A DNA stretch of 64,000 nucleotides from CAIKMD01 sp963729935 (GCA_963729935.1 CAVSPW010000004.1:372001-436000); one strand, 5' to 3'; shown: positions 17,620 to 28,667, counted from the first letter of the stretch. A program made the numbers and translations. The notes: generated from the letters alone by a model not told the origin.

Positions 17620-18519
17620 TTATAGTTTCAGGTGCACCGTAACATGGGTTGGGCCGCGTGAAATGTCGACTTTGACGACGCTGCGCGGGTTCGCCTTCGC
17701 GATGATGTCGAGGACGTCGTTGCCGGATCCGACCGGCTTGCCATCGAATTTCACGATGAGATCACCGCTGCGGATGCCGGCGGTTTCGGCCGGGCTGCCC
17801 GGAACGATAGCGAGGACGACCGCGCCGTGCATTGCGCCATGTGTCATGTCCGCGGCCGATTGCGACATCATCTGAAGGCCGCTGTCCGCGTCGAAAGCCA
17901 AGCCGAGCGGCGGCGGCTTCGCTTTTGCTTGGGGCTGTTCCCGCTCCGGTCGTTGGGCGGGCGGCGTCGCCGCGCCTGCCGCTTCGGGCCCGATCACTTT
18001 TTGCAACGCGACGTATTGCGCCGCGATCATCGGTGGCGTGATATCGATGATGAGGTAGTCGCCCAAGATCGAAGACGCTTTCACCTGATACCCTGACGCC
18101 GCGTGCGACCGCAGAGCGGCGTCGGATACGGCAATATTGAAAATCTCCTCCCTGGAGCAGTCCTTGCAGACGCGGCTGCGCGTATGCACCACCGGAATCA
18201 GGCGCAGGGGCTGTGCGGTATCATCGGCCGCATAGCGATAGCCGATCTGGTTGGCACGGTCATAGATGACATCGACGCCAATGAGGTGGGTGTAGCGGTG
18301 CGTTTGTTTATCGACGTCGGTGAAGAGATTGTAGAAGGCGGTGTAACCCAACCACGCTCCGACCTTCATCGACGGACCCTTGATCTCGATGAACTTGCTG
18401 AACGCATCGGAGGTGACGGTCGGTGGCGCGTTCTCGAGTCGCGGCTCGGGTGGCGCGCAGGCCGCAACCAGACAAATAAGCGTTCCCGCTCCTGCTGTAG
18501 CGAACACTCTGCAAGGCAT
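17620..18519 (-). CDS. lipoprotein with C-terminal PDZ domain
   Basis: 299 residues with a lipobox LVAAC (Cys21), so predicted to be anchored in an envelope membrane. The middle part (about 40-190) has no recognised domain but a Cys pair in RVCKDCSREE. A Pro/Gln-rich linker leads to a PDZ domain (about 215-299, with VVLAIVPGSPAETAGIRSGD), which binds protein C-termini or unfolded segments. No protease domain is present, so it probably acts as an adaptor or scaffold. It is separate from hflX by about 150 bases and is not obviously part of that operon. Confidence 0.72.
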   Translation of the reverse strand: MPCRVFATAGAGTLICLVAACAPPEPRLENAPPTVTSDAFSKFIEIKGPSMKVGAWLGYTAFYNLFTDVDKQTHRYTHLIGVDVIYDRANQIGYRYAADDTAQPLRLIPVVHTRSRVCKDCSREEIFNIAVSDAALRSHAASGYQVKASSILGDYLIIDITPPMIAAQYVALQKVIGPEAAGAATPPAQRPEREQPQAKAKPPPLGLAFDADSGLQMMSQSAADMTHGAMHGAVVLAIVPGSPAETAGIRSGDLIVKFDGKPVGSGNDVLDIIAKANPRSVVKVDISRGPTHVTVHLKL

Positions 18520-18665
18520 GGCCTACCTGGATGTTCTTGTGGCCGCTCTTCAATCCAAACGCGATGGTAACGCCGAATTTTTACTACGACAAGAACAATA
18601 CGGGAACGAATGCAGGGCACTCTTGGCGCCGAGACCCAGGTGTTGCGCGGTAAGCCATTCTAAAT

Positions 18666-19976
18666 TTAGGAAAACGTCCCGCGGAAGCGTCCGAGATCGG
18701 CATCGCTGAGACGAACCTCGACATGGGCGTGGCGCTCGTCATCGGTGCGCTCGACGATTTCCCCGTGGCGATAGAGCCAGGCGATGGCCGCGCCGTCGGT
18801 CAGGGGCACGTCGAGCCGCACCAGCCGGCGATCGAGCTCGATCCTGCGGTCGAGCAGCGCAACGAGTTCGTCGCACCCCTCGCCCGTGGCGGCTGACACC
18901 GGAACCGAATCGCGGTTGCGCCGCGCCTGGTTGCGCAGCGAGGCGCGTTGCTCGGCCGATAGGAGGTCGATCTTGTTGAGCGCTTCGATGAGACCGTCTT
19001 CGACCATCTCGCCGAGGCCGAGCTCGCCCAAGACGGCGTGGACATCGTCACGTTGCGCCTCGGTTTCGGGATGGTGCACGTCGCGGACATGGACGACGAG
19101 ATCGGCGGCGGTCACTTCTTCGAGCGTGGCGCGAAAAGCCGCCACCAGCGGGGTCGGCAGATCGGAGATGAATCCGACCGTGTCCGACAGGATGGCCGTG
19201 CGGCCCGAAGGCAAAGCCAGGCGCCGCATGGTCGGATCGAGGGTCGCGAACAACATATCGGCCGCCACCACCTCGGCGCGCGTCAGCCGGTTGAACAAGG
19301 TCGACTTGCCGGCATTGGTGTAGCCGACCAGCGCCACCACCGGATAAGGCACGCGTTTTCGCGCCTCGCGATGGAGCGCGCGCGTGCGCTTCACGTTTTC
19401 GAGCTCCCGCTTCAAATGGGCGATACGGTCGGTGATCAGCCGGCGGTCGATTTCGAGCTGGCTTTCGCCGGGGCCGCCGAGGAAGCCGAAGCCGCCGCGC
19501 TGGCGCTCGAGATGGGTCCAGGAGCGCACGAGCCGCGAGCGCTGATAGGTGAGCGCCGCGAGTTCGACCTGGAGGCGTCCTTCATGGGTGCGGGCCCGCG
19601 CGCCGAAAATTTCCAGGATGAGGCCGGTGCGGTCGATGACTTTGCACTTCCATTCGCGCTCGAGATTGCGTTGCTGCACCGGCGTGACCGCGGCGTCGAT
19701 CACCGCGACGGCGATCTCTTTTGCCTTGATCGCCTCGGCGAATTGCGCAACGGCACCGCTGCCGATCAGAGTGCTCGGCCGCCACGATGCCACGCGCGCG
19801 ACATCGGCCTGCACCACATCGAGAGCGATTGCGCGGGCCAGCCCGACCGCTTCCTCGAGCCGCGTCTCGGGCGAGCGCGCGGCCGCGGCGCTTCGCGCGG
19901 CCGGGGCTTTCAGAGCCGGGTGTATGAGGAGGCAGCGTCCGACGGACCCGTCCTGGCCGCGATCGGCCGCAACCAT
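18666..19976 (-). CDS. hflX: GTPase HflX
   Basis: A ribosome-associated GTPase that splits stalled or hibernating 70S ribosomes in E. coli. The 436 residues contain the HflX N-terminal domain with the GGFGFLGGPGESQLE linker region and a G domain with GYTNAGKSTLFN (G1), DTVGFISDLP (G3) and NKIDLL (G4). The start at 19976 lies 7 bases after the hfq stop, so hfq and hflX form the conserved operon. The C-terminus ends GRFRGTF, a family feature. mazG, the frequent third gene, is displaced (13248-14066). Confidence 0.95.
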   Translation of the reverse strand: MVAADRGQDGSVGRCLLIHPALKAPAARSAAAARSPETRLEEAVGLARAIALDVVQADVARVASWRPSTLIGSGAVAQFAEAIKAKEIAVAVIDAAVTPVQQRNLEREWKCKVIDRTGLILEIFGARARTHEGRLQVELAALTYQRSRLVRSWTHLERQRGGFGFLGGPGESQLEIDRRLITDRIAHLKRELENVKRTRALHREARKRVPYPVVALVGYTNAGKSTLFNRLTRAEVVAADMLFATLDPTMRRLALPSGRTAILSDTVGFISDLPTPLVAAFRATLEEVTAADLVVHVRDVHHPETEAQRDDVHAVLGELGLGEMVEDGLIEALNKIDLLSAEQRASLRNQARRNRDSVPVSAATGEGCDELVALLDRRIELDRRLVRLDVPLTDGAAIAWLYRHGEIVERTDDERHAHVEVRLSDADLGRFRGTFS

Positions 19977-19983
19977 GCGGCGC

Positions 19984-20235
19984 TCAGGCTTCTTCGATCA
20001 CCTGTTCGGGCTCGAAAAGCTGAATGGGCGCGGCCGGCATCACGGTTGAGATCGCGTGCTTGTAGACAAGCTGCGAATGCGCGTCGCGGCGGAGCAGCAC
20101 GCAGAAATTATCGAACCAAGTGATAATGCCTTGAAGCTTGACGCCGTTGACAAGGAAGACCGTGACGGGTGTCTTGTTCTTGCGGACATTGTTCAGAAAA
20201 ACGTCCTGAACATTTTGAGTTTTTTCCGACGACAT
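19984..20235 (-). CDS. hfq: RNA chaperone Hfq
   Basis: Hexameric Sm-like protein that pairs small RNAs with mRNAs. The 83 residues start MSSEKTQNVQDVFLN, carry Sm1 (TPVTVFLVNGVKLQGIITWF) and Sm2 with the YKHA signature in QLVYKHAISTV, and end in a short acidic tail. The ATG at 20235 follows AAGGGGAA; an upstream in-frame extension has no support. The order ntrX-dat-HAD-hfq-hflX on one strand suggests hfq can be read both from upstream and from its own promoter in the 287-bp gap before it. Confidence 0.96.
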   Translation of the reverse strand: MSSEKTQNVQDVFLNNVRKNKTPVTVFLVNGVKLQGIITWFDNFCVLLRRDAHSQLVYKHAISTVMPAAPIQLFEPEQVIEEA

Positions 20236-20522
20236 GGGGGTTCCCCTTCTTGGAATTATTGCGGCCAGTCGGATGAGCGGCGCCTCCCGACCGGTGGGGC
20301 GAGGCCGTTTAGACCTCGCTCCCTTGGATAGCAAAATTGGGTGTCGAAGGGAAATGACAAGCCTCAAATGCCGATAATTTGAGCTATTCCGCGCTCGCCG
20401 TCATATTTCCTCCACCGGGACGATCTCGGGCTCCTCCGGGGCGAAAGACCTGCCCGGCGCGCACCCGGTAACCCTCCGCGGTTGTTTGTGTTTTGGCCGG
20501 TGCGGAGGCACAATCGCGCGCA

Positions 20523-20888
20523 ATGTCGGGTCAGGGTCGTTTTCCTCGGCGGCGCGCGGGCATCGGGCTTGGAGTCGGGCTTGGGCTGTTGCTGGCCGGT
20601 TGCTCGCGCATGTCGAGCCTGGGTTTCGACGCGCAAAGCGCTTTCGGCAGCGTCAGCCTGGCCGATCGTTGCGCCGATTTCATGCATCGCGCCTTTCCCG
20701 ACAGCGCGATCGAGGTGAGCGACAGTCGTGTGAACGCGCAACCCGGCTCGACGACCGTCGCGATCGCCGCGATCCGCAATTCGGTGCCGAAGGGCGGTCT
20801 TTATGCGCGCGACATCGGGGTCGAATGCCGTTTCGAGAACGGCATTCTCACCGGGTTTCGCTGGACGAAGGGACCGGTTCGCCCCTGA
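20523..20888 (+). CDS. small putative lipoprotein
   Basis: 121 residues starting at ATG 20523. A basic N-terminus and hydrophobic run end in the lipobox LLAGC, so it is predicted to be lipidated. The mature part (LADRCADFMHRAFPDS...) has no family I recognise. It has two further cysteines (DRCADF and VECRFE) that could form a disulphide. It is the only plus-strand gene in this region and its 3' end overlaps the HAD hydrolase gene tail-to-tail by 41 bases. The lipobox and continuous coding character support it as real. Confidence 0.7.
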   Translation: MSGQGRFPRRRAGIGLGVGLGLLLAGCSRMSSLGFDAQSAFGSVSLADRCADFMHRAFPDSAIEVSDSRVNAQPGSTTVAIAAIRNSVPKGGLYARDIGVECRFENGILTGFRWTKGPVRP

Positions 20889-21522
20889 GGGAGCGCGCCA
20901 GTTCGGCAATCGAGGCAAAGCGCCGTGCCGGCGGGAAACGCGCAAATCCCTGATCTTCGCTGTCGCCCTCTCCGAGCAGGACGCCGAGGCAGCCGGCGCG
21001 CGAAGCGCATTCCATATCGAGGGCGGTGTCGCCAATATACCAGACATCCGCGCCGGCATGGGCCGTGCCTTCGAGCGCCATCGTCATGGCTGCGGGATCG
21101 GGCTTGTCCGCGCTGGCGTCGCCCGCGCCGACGAGGCGCTGGAAATAGGCGCTCCAGCCGAGATGCCCGACTTCGCGGCGAAGGATCCGCCCCGTCTTGT
21201 TGCTCAGCACCGCGGCATAGAGCCCCGCCGCTTGGACCTCTTCGAGAAGCTCGCGCGCGCCCTCGAGCGGCGCCATGCGGGAAAGATGAATGGCGGTGAA
21301 GCGATCGAGATAGAGCTTGCGCGCCTCCTCCCAACGCGCGCCGAAGAGCGGCGGGAACGCGTCGCGCAAGCTGTGCCGCACGCGTGCTTTGGTTTCCTCG
21401 AGTGTCCAGGGCGGAAGGTCCATCGCGGTGAAGGTGAGGACCAACGCCTCGTGGATCGTCGCCCAGCTATCGACCAGCGTGTTGTCCCAATCGAAGACGA
21501 GCGCGCGCGGCGCCGCCATCAT
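20848..21522 (-). CDS. HAD-superfamily hydrolase (phosphoglycolate phosphatase-like)
   Basis: A 224-residue phosphatase. Motif I is DWDNTLVDS with the nucleophile Asp, motif II is VLSNKTG, and motifs III and IV are DKPDPAAM and YIGDTALDME. The alpha-helical cap lies between motifs I and II, so it belongs to subfamily IA, with phosphoglycolate phosphatase and related enzymes. The start overlaps the preceding dat stop by ATGA (21519-21522), implying coupling. The 3' end overlaps the convergent lipoprotein gene. The natural substrate is not known. Confidence 0.87.
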   Translation of the reverse strand: MMAAPRALVFDWDNTLVDSWATIHEALVLTFTAMDLPPWTLEETKARVRHSLRDAFPPLFGARWEEARKLYLDRFTAIHLSRMAPLEGARELLEEVQAAGLYAAVLSNKTGRILRREVGHLGWSAYFQRLVGAGDASADKPDPAAMTMALEGTAHAGADVWYIGDTALDMECASRAGCLGVLLGEGDSEDQGFARFPPARRFASIAELARSLRGEPVPSSSETR

Positions 21523-22382
21523 CGATCCTGGCCGCCGCCGGCGGCATAGGCGGCGTAGAGCGCGGCGAGCTTCTTGGCGAGGGGGCCGGGTTTTCCGTCG
21601 CCGATCTTCGTGTCGTCGATTTGCACCACCGGCAGCACGAAATTGGTGCTGCTCGTCAGCAATGCCTCGCTCGCTGCCTTGGCTTCGGCGACACTGAAGC
21701 GCCGTTCCACGAGGCGCAAGCCCGCTTCGCCGATGACGCGAATGAGGCCGAGCCGCGTCACGCCGTTGAGGATCGCCCGATCGGCGGCGGCGGTCGCGAC
21801 CTCGCCGGCGGCGGTCACGATCCAGGCGTTGGACGACGTGCCTTCGGTGATGTAGCCGTCGCGGTCGACTTGCCAGGCCTCGAAGGCGCCGGCGCGCTTG
21901 GCCTGCTCCTTGCCCAGCGCATTGGGCAGCAGCGAAACGGATTTGATGTCGGGCCGGGCCCAGCGGATATCGGCGATGGTGATGACCTTGATGCCTTCGG
22001 CCAGAAGCCTGGGATCGGCGAGCTGCCGTCGGCGCGCGGTCATGACGAGGCTGGGCCGCACGCCTTCGGGAAAGGAGAAATCGCGCGGCGCCGTACCGCG
22101 GGTCACCTGGAGATAGACGAAGCCCTCCGCGACGCGATTGCGGCGCGCGACCTCGCCGATCACCGTCTTCAACGCGGCATCGCCCATCGGCGGAACGATT
22201 TCGAGCGCATCGAGCGAGCGGTGGAAGCGTTGCAAATGGAGGTCTTCGTCGACGAAGGCGCCATCGCGGATCGCGATCACTTCGTAGCAGCCATCGGCGA
22301 ATTGGTAGCCGCGATCCTCGATATGCACGACCGCGTCGCGGTGCGGAAGATAGCGGCCGTTGACATAGGCGATGCGCGACAT
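21519..22382 (-). CDS. dat: class IV aminotransferase, D-amino acid transaminase type
   Basis: A 287-residue fold-type IV PLP enzyme that interconverts D-amino acids and 2-oxoacids, or acts on branched-chain amino acids. The PLP lysine is in DIKSVSLLPNALGK, and EGTSSNAWIV plus LNGVTR bind the cofactor phosphate. The N-terminus YVNGRYLPHRDAVVHIEDRGYQFADG matches D-alanine transaminases better than IlvE. It starts 20 bases downstream of ntrX on the same strand and overlaps the HAD gene, so it belongs to the ntr-hfq transcription unit. D-alanine for peptidoglycan is the likely product but is not proved. Confidence 0.88.
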   Translation of the reverse strand: MSRIAYVNGRYLPHRDAVVHIEDRGYQFADGCYEVIAIRDGAFVDEDLHLQRFHRSLDALEIVPPMGDAALKTVIGEVARRNRVAEGFVYLQVTRGTAPRDFSFPEGVRPSLVMTARRRQLADPRLLAEGIKVITIADIRWARPDIKSVSLLPNALGKEQAKRAGAFEAWQVDRDGYITEGTSSNAWIVTAAGEVATAAADRAILNGVTRLGLIRVIGEAGLRLVERRFSVAEAKAASEALLTSSTNFVLPVVQIDDTKIGDGKPGPLAKKLAALYAAYAAGGGQDR

Positions 22383-22402
22383 GGATTTGCTTCTGCGCGG
22401 AC

Positions 22403-23863
22403 TCAGCCGGCCTCGGTCACATCGAGCGGAGCGGCGGTCTCGCCGCCCGCGCGTTCACCGCCCGGCCGATCGCCATTCGCCCGGTCGCCGTTGAAGACGC
22501 CGAGCGATTTGAGCTTGCGGTGAAGCGCCGAGCGCTCCATGCCGACGAAGGCCGCAGTGCGCGAGATATTGCCGCCGAAGCGTGTGATCTGCGCGAGAAG
22601 ATATTCGCGCTCGAACATTTCCCGGGCGTCGCGCAACGGCAGCGTCATGAGTTCGCCGCCCTTGTCCCATCGGACGACGGCGGGCGCGATCGAGCCAATT
22701 TCCGCCGGCAGCATGTCCGCGCGGATCGGATCGCTCGGCGATCCCGACGCCATGATCAGCGTCCAGTCGATGGCGTTCTTCAATTGGCGGACATTGCCGG
22801 GCCATTCATAGGCCTGCAGCGCGGTGATTGCGTCTTGACCGAATTCGCGCGGCGGCAGGCGTGCCGCCTCGGCGGCGCGCACCATGAAATGCCGGATCAG
22901 CGCGGGAATATCCTCGATACGCTGGCGCAAGCTCGGGACCGGCACGGGCACGACCGCAAGCCGGTAATAGAGATCCTCCCGGAACCGTCCGGCGGCGATT
23001 TCGAGCGCGAGGTCGCGGTTGGTCGACGCGATGACCCGGACATCGACCTTCACCCGCGTGCCCCCGACCCTCTCGAAGGTTTGATCCTGCAGCGCGCGCA
23101 CGATCTTGCCCTGGGTCTCCATCGGCATGTCGGCGACTTCGTCGAGATAGAGCGTGCCGCCATGGGCCTGCTCGAAAGTGCCGACCTTGCGCGGCGAGTC
23201 CGGTCCTTCGATGCCGGCATCGGTGCCGAAGAGCTCATGCTCGAAGCGCTCGGGGCGCATGGTCGCGCAGCTCAACACCACGAGCGGACCCTTGGCGCGC
23301 CGCGAATGCGCGTGCAGCATCCGCCCCACGATCTCCTTGCCGACGCCCGGCGCGCCGGTGATGAGGACGCGGCTATTGGTCGGCGCGATGCGCTCGATCT
23401 GTTGGCGAAGCTGCGCCGCGGCGTGGGAAGTCCCGATCAGCTCGTCCGCGCTGCCCGCGCGCTGCTTCAGTTCCTCGTTCTCCCGCCGCAGCCGCGAAGC
23501 CTCGATCGCACGCTCGACGACGAGCAGCAGACGGTCGGATTTAAATGGCTTTTCGATGAAATCATAGGCGCCGATCTTGATGGCCGCCACGGCGGTCTCG
23601 ATATTGCCGTGGCCGCTGATCATGATCACCGGAAGCTGCGGCAGTTCGCGCTTGATGATCTTCAAAATCTCGAGCCCGTCCAGCTCGCTGCCTTGCAGCC
23701 AGATATCGAGCACGACAAGCGAGGGCTGGCGCGAGCGTATGGCCGCCAACGCCTCGGCGCTGTTGCCCGCTTGCCTGGTTTCGTATCCCTCGTCGGCGAG
23801 GATGCCGCACATCAACGTGCGGATATCGGCCTCGTCATCGACGACGATGATGTCCTGCGCCAT
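22403..23863 (-). CDS. ntrX: nitrogen response regulator NtrX
   Basis: Response regulator of the NtrYX pair. The receiver has phospho-acceptor Asp53 (VVLDIWLQ) and FIEKPF near its end. The AAA+ domain has GAPGVGKEIVGRM (Walker A) and LYLDEVAD (Walker B). The sigma-54 contact loop GAFTGA is missing; ELFGTDAGIEGP stands in its place, as is usual for NtrX, so it is unlikely to activate sigma-54 promoters directly. A Fis-type helix-turn-helix (NISRTAAFVGMERSALHRKL) follows. The tail carries a low-complexity repeat (NGDRANGDRPGGE) not typical of the family. The ntrY stop is 3 bases upstream. Confidence 0.95.
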   Translation of the reverse strand: MAQDIIVVDDEADIRTLMCGILADEGYETRQAGNSAEALAAIRSRQPSLVVLDIWLQGSELDGLEILKIIKRELPQLPVIMISGHGNIETAVAAIKIGAYDFIEKPFKSDRLLLVVERAIEASRLRRENEELKQRAGSADELIGTSHAAAQLRQQIERIAPTNSRVLITGAPGVGKEIVGRMLHAHSRRAKGPLVVLSCATMRPERFEHELFGTDAGIEGPDSPRKVGTFEQAHGGTLYLDEVADMPMETQGKIVRALQDQTFERVGGTRVKVDVRVIASTNRDLALEIAAGRFREDLYYRLAVVPVPVPSLRQRIEDIPALIRHFMVRAAEAARLPPREFGQDAITALQAYEWPGNVRQLKNAIDWTLIMASGSPSDPIRADMLPAEIGSIAPAVVRWDKGGELMTLPLRDAREMFEREYLLAQITRFGGNISRTAAFVGMERSALHRKLKSLGVFNGDRANGDRPGGERAGGETAAPLDVTEAG

Positions 23864-23866
23864 CGG

Positions 23867-26077
23867 CTAGGCTTCCACCTTCGCTATCGGCTTGCTCACG
23901 GCGGCTTTCGGGTCCACGCGATGAAACACCAGTTTCACGCGCGCACCGCCCTCGTCGCGGTCTTCAAGCACCAACTCACCGTGATGATCTTCCATGATCT
24001 TCTTGACGATGGCCAATCCGAGGCCGGTGCCTTTGGCATGGGTCGTGACATAAGGCTCGGTCAGCCGCTCGCGTCCTTCCTTCGGCAAGCCGCGTCCGTT
24101 GTCTTCAACGGCGAGCACGATACTACCATCCTCCTCGCCGAGCTTCACCATAATCGTGCCGGGCGGCGTGTCTCCCTCGCGCGCGTGAATCGATTCGGCC
24201 GCGTTCTTCATCAGATTGACGAGCGCCTGCGCGACCTGGCGCGAATCGCAAGACAGGCGCACCGGCTGGCGCGGCAGATCGGTGTCGACGCGGATGTCGG
24301 AGGTCGCGGCGCGCTGCAGGAAGGCGATCTGCCGCACGATCTCGCCCAGATCCTCGTCCTTCAGGATCGGCGCAGGCATGCGCGCGAAGGACGAGAATTC
24401 GTCGACCATGCGCCCGATATCGCCGACATGACGGATGATCGTGTCCGTGCAGGCGACGAACGTCTCTGGATCGTCGTGAATGTCGCGGAGATATTTCCGC
24501 TTCAGCCGCTCGGCCGAAAGCTGGATCGGCGTCAGAGGATTTTTGATCTCGTGTGCGATGCGCCGTGCGACGTCGGCCCAGGCGGCCTTGCGCTGCGCCG
24601 CCTGCAGCTCGGTGATATCGTCGAAGGTGACGACGTAGCCCTTGGCCTCGCCTTCAAGACGCTCGGCGGCGATGCGCACGAGCAGGGTGCGCGCGCGCCC
24701 GCCGCGCACCAGCTGTACTTGCGATTCCGCGAGCCGGTCGGGCCGGCGCTCCGCTTCATCGACGAGCCCCACCATCTCCGGCACGACCTCGGCGAGATCC
24801 TTGCCGATGTGTTGATCGAGGTCGCTGCCGAGAAGCAGCGAGGCCGACCGGTTGGGCAGATTGATCCGTCCCTGCTGGTCGAGCCCGATGACGCCGGCGG
24901 ACACGCCCGACAGCACCGTCTCGGTGAAGCGGCGGCGCTGGTCGAGCTGCCGGTTGGCCTCGATCAATTCGCTCTGCTGCGATTGCAGCTGATGGGTCAT
25001 GCGGTTGAAGGCGCGCGACAGCGAGCCGAATTCCTCGTCGCCGTCGCCTGCCGGCACGCGCGCGGAGAGATCGCCGCTGCGCACCCGCTCGGCCGCGGCC
25101 ACGAGCGAACTGATCGGCCGCGCCATTCGCGTCGCGAAGGACAATCCCACCCACACTGCGCCGGTGAGGAGCAACAGGCCGACGGCAAAAAAGACGACGG
25201 AAAAAGCGATCTGATAGTCCGAGCGCTGTCCCTCGAGCCGCTCGTATTGATCGACCGCGCTTTTCGTCTGGTTCATATGGTTGATGACTTCCGGGTCGAT
25301 GAAGCGCCCGGCGTAAAGAAAGACGTCGCCGAACCGGTCGAGCCGCACCAGCGCCCGCACGCGATCGTCATTGTCGTTCGTCATCACCGCGACGTCGCCG
25401 GCGCGCGCGGCGGCCATCGCCCAGTCCGGCACGGGCTGGAGTTCGAGCGCGAAGCTGAACCCCGTGCGCGCCATGAGATGCCCCTCGCCGTCGAAGACGA
25501 TGGCTTCGCTCAGCGAGCGTAGCGCGGCTTGGGCGCGGACGATCTCGTTGAGCCGCGCCGGGTTGAGACTGAGGAGATTGGCGTCGCGGTTGAGGTCGTT
25601 TGCCATGCCGACGACATCGGCGCGGACGGTCTGCTGATGCTCGTGCAAATAGGCCTCGGCGACCGCAAGCGATCCCGTCACCGCGGTCCGCACCCGCTCG
25701 CTGAACCAGGCCTGGACGCCGAAGGCGAACAGCATATAGGAGAACACCGCAACGATGATCGTCGGAATGACGGCCACCAGGCTGAAGAGCACGACCAGCC
25801 TGGTGTGGAGGCGCGAGCCCGCAAGGCCGCGCCGGCGCTCGGCCCAGAGTTGAACCAGGCGCCAGGCGACGAGGGCGACCAAGGGCAACAGCAGGACGAG
25901 ATTGAGAAGAAGGAAAAGTTGGTCGAGATGGGGCGAAGCCGCGCCCGGCCACACGCCGCGCAGCATCGCGATGGTGGCGACGCCCGACAATACGGCGAAA
26001 GCTCCGAGCGTAATCGCGAGTTTGCGGGCAAGACCTACCCGCCCGGCCCATAGCACCCACTCGCGCGATCCGTTCAT
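23867..26077 (-). CDS. ntrY: nitrogen/redox sensor histidine kinase NtrY
   Basis: Membrane sensor kinase partner of NtrX, 736 residues. Several hydrophobic helices fill the first 110 residues, then a periplasmic-type region, another helix near 300, a HAMP linker, a PAS domain (VIGLDQQGRINLPN) and the kinase core. The phospho-accepting His509 is in RRIAHEIKNPLTPI; the ATPase has NLMKNAAES (N box), DNGRGLP (G1) and GTGLGLAIV (G2). In relatives NtrYX responds to nitrogen and oxygen/redox state. The gene is 4 bases from ntrC on the same strand, giving ntrB-C-Y-X order. Confidence 0.95.
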   Translation of the reverse strand: MNGSREWVLWAGRVGLARKLAITLGAFAVLSGVATIAMLRGVWPGAASPHLDQLFLLLNLVLLLPLVALVAWRLVQLWAERRRGLAGSRLHTRLVVLFSLVAVIPTIIVAVFSYMLFAFGVQAWFSERVRTAVTGSLAVAEAYLHEHQQTVRADVVGMANDLNRDANLLSLNPARLNEIVRAQAALRSLSEAIVFDGEGHLMARTGFSFALELQPVPDWAMAAARAGDVAVMTNDNDDRVRALVRLDRFGDVFLYAGRFIDPEVINHMNQTKSAVDQYERLEGQRSDYQIAFSVVFFAVGLLLLTGAVWVGLSFATRMARPISSLVAAAERVRSGDLSARVPAGDGDEEFGSLSRAFNRMTHQLQSQQSELIEANRQLDQRRRFTETVLSGVSAGVIGLDQQGRINLPNRSASLLLGSDLDQHIGKDLAEVVPEMVGLVDEAERRPDRLAESQVQLVRGGRARTLLVRIAAERLEGEAKGYVVTFDDITELQAAQRKAAWADVARRIAHEIKNPLTPIQLSAERLKRKYLRDIHDDPETFVACTDTIIRHVGDIGRMVDEFSSFARMPAPILKDEDLGEIVRQIAFLQRAATSDIRVDTDLPRQPVRLSCDSRQVAQALVNLMKNAAESIHAREGDTPPGTIMVKLGEEDGSIVLAVEDNGRGLPKEGRERLTEPYVTTHAKGTGLGLAIVKKIMEDHHGELVLEDRDEGGARVKLVFHRVDPKAAVSKPIAKVEA

Positions 26078-26081
26078 GGCC

Positions 26082-27526
<1,445 letters not shown>

Positions 27527-27530
<4 letters not shown>

Positions 27531-28663
27531 GCCGGGCTCACCTGCCGGGCCGTGTCGGAGCGCATCGCGACCGGCAGATAGACGCGGAACACGGTGCGGC
27601 GCGGCTGGCTTTCGAACTCGATCACGCCGCCATGGTCTCCCACCACCTTGGCGACGAGAGCGAGACCGAGGCCGCTGCCATTGTGCTTGGTCGAAACGAA
27701 GGGATCGAAGAGATGGGGGCGCAGATCCTCGGGGATGCCATCGCCATTGTCGGTCACGGAGACGACGAGCGGCAGATGCACGCGGCTGTCGCTCCCGGCG
27801 ACCGCGAGGCGCACCCCATGCTGGAACGCGGTGGAGAGGACGATCTCGCCGCCTTGGGAGGGTGCCGCTTCGGCGGCATTCTTCACGAGATTCAAGAATG
27901 CCTGGATCAGCAGGTCGCGGTTGCCGTGGACCGGCGGCAGTGACGGATCATATTCCTCGATGAATCGGACATTGCGCGCGAAGCCCGATTGGGCCGCGCG
28001 GCGCACGCGCTCGAGGACTTCGTGAATATTGACCGGCGCGCGCTCCAGCGGACGCTGATCCGAGAACACGTCCATGCGGTCGACCAGCGCGCAGATGCGA
28101 TCGGCCTCGTCGCAAATCAGCCGGGTCAGCTCGCGATCGGCCGTGTTGGCGTTTTCCTCCAGCAGCTGCGCGGCGCCGCGGATGCCCGAAAGCGGGTTCT
28201 TCACCTCGTGTGCGAGCATCGCCGCCATGGCCGTCACCGAGCGCGCGGCATTGCGATGCGTCAGTTGGCGGTCGATCTTGGCGGCAATCGAGCGGCCTTG
28301 CAGCGTGAGCACGACATGGTCGTGTTCCTCGCCGAGCGGCGCGGCCTGAACGGTCAAGACGCGCGAACCGATGCGCGGCATGTCGACGCTCACGCCGTAT
28401 TCTGAAACGCTGGCGCCGGTCCGGCGCACCGATTCGATGAGGGAAAAGACGGGGCTGTCGGCCGGCAAGAGTTCGACAAGCGGCAAGCCCAGGAGCGTGG
28501 TCGCGCCGGCATCGAAGAATTCTTCGGCTGCGGCGTTGGCGTAGCGCAAGCGGCTCGCGCCGTCGATCACGAGCACCGGATCGGGCAGTGCCGCAAGCAC
28601 GGCACGCGCCTCGACGGGCATGATCGGCGGCAGGCGCCGGATCACATTGCCGCGCGCGGGCAT
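27527..28663 (-). CDS. ntrB: nitrogen sensor kinase NtrB (GlnL)
   Basis: Cytosolic histidine kinase that phosphorylates NtrC under nitrogen limitation and dephosphorylates it when bound by PII. The 378 residues have no membrane helix. A PAS domain (VLVIDGASRLRYANAAAEEF) precedes the phospho-acceptor His152 in MLAHEVKNPLSGI, then NLVKNAAEA, DNGDGIPEDL and GSGLGLALV in the ATPase domain. The start at 28663 lies 4 bases after dusB; a second ATG at 28621 is possible and would shorten it by 14 residues. It overlaps ntrC, so the two are translationally coupled. Confidence 0.94.
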
Positions 28664-28667
28664 CGCG

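Noticed and set aside
22520..25522. A 1000-codon open frame on the plus strand opposite ntrX and ntrY.
   Set aside because: It lies wholly antisense to two genes with complete conserved domains, is rich in Arg, His, Asp and Ala as expected of antisense GC-rich codons, and shows no motif.
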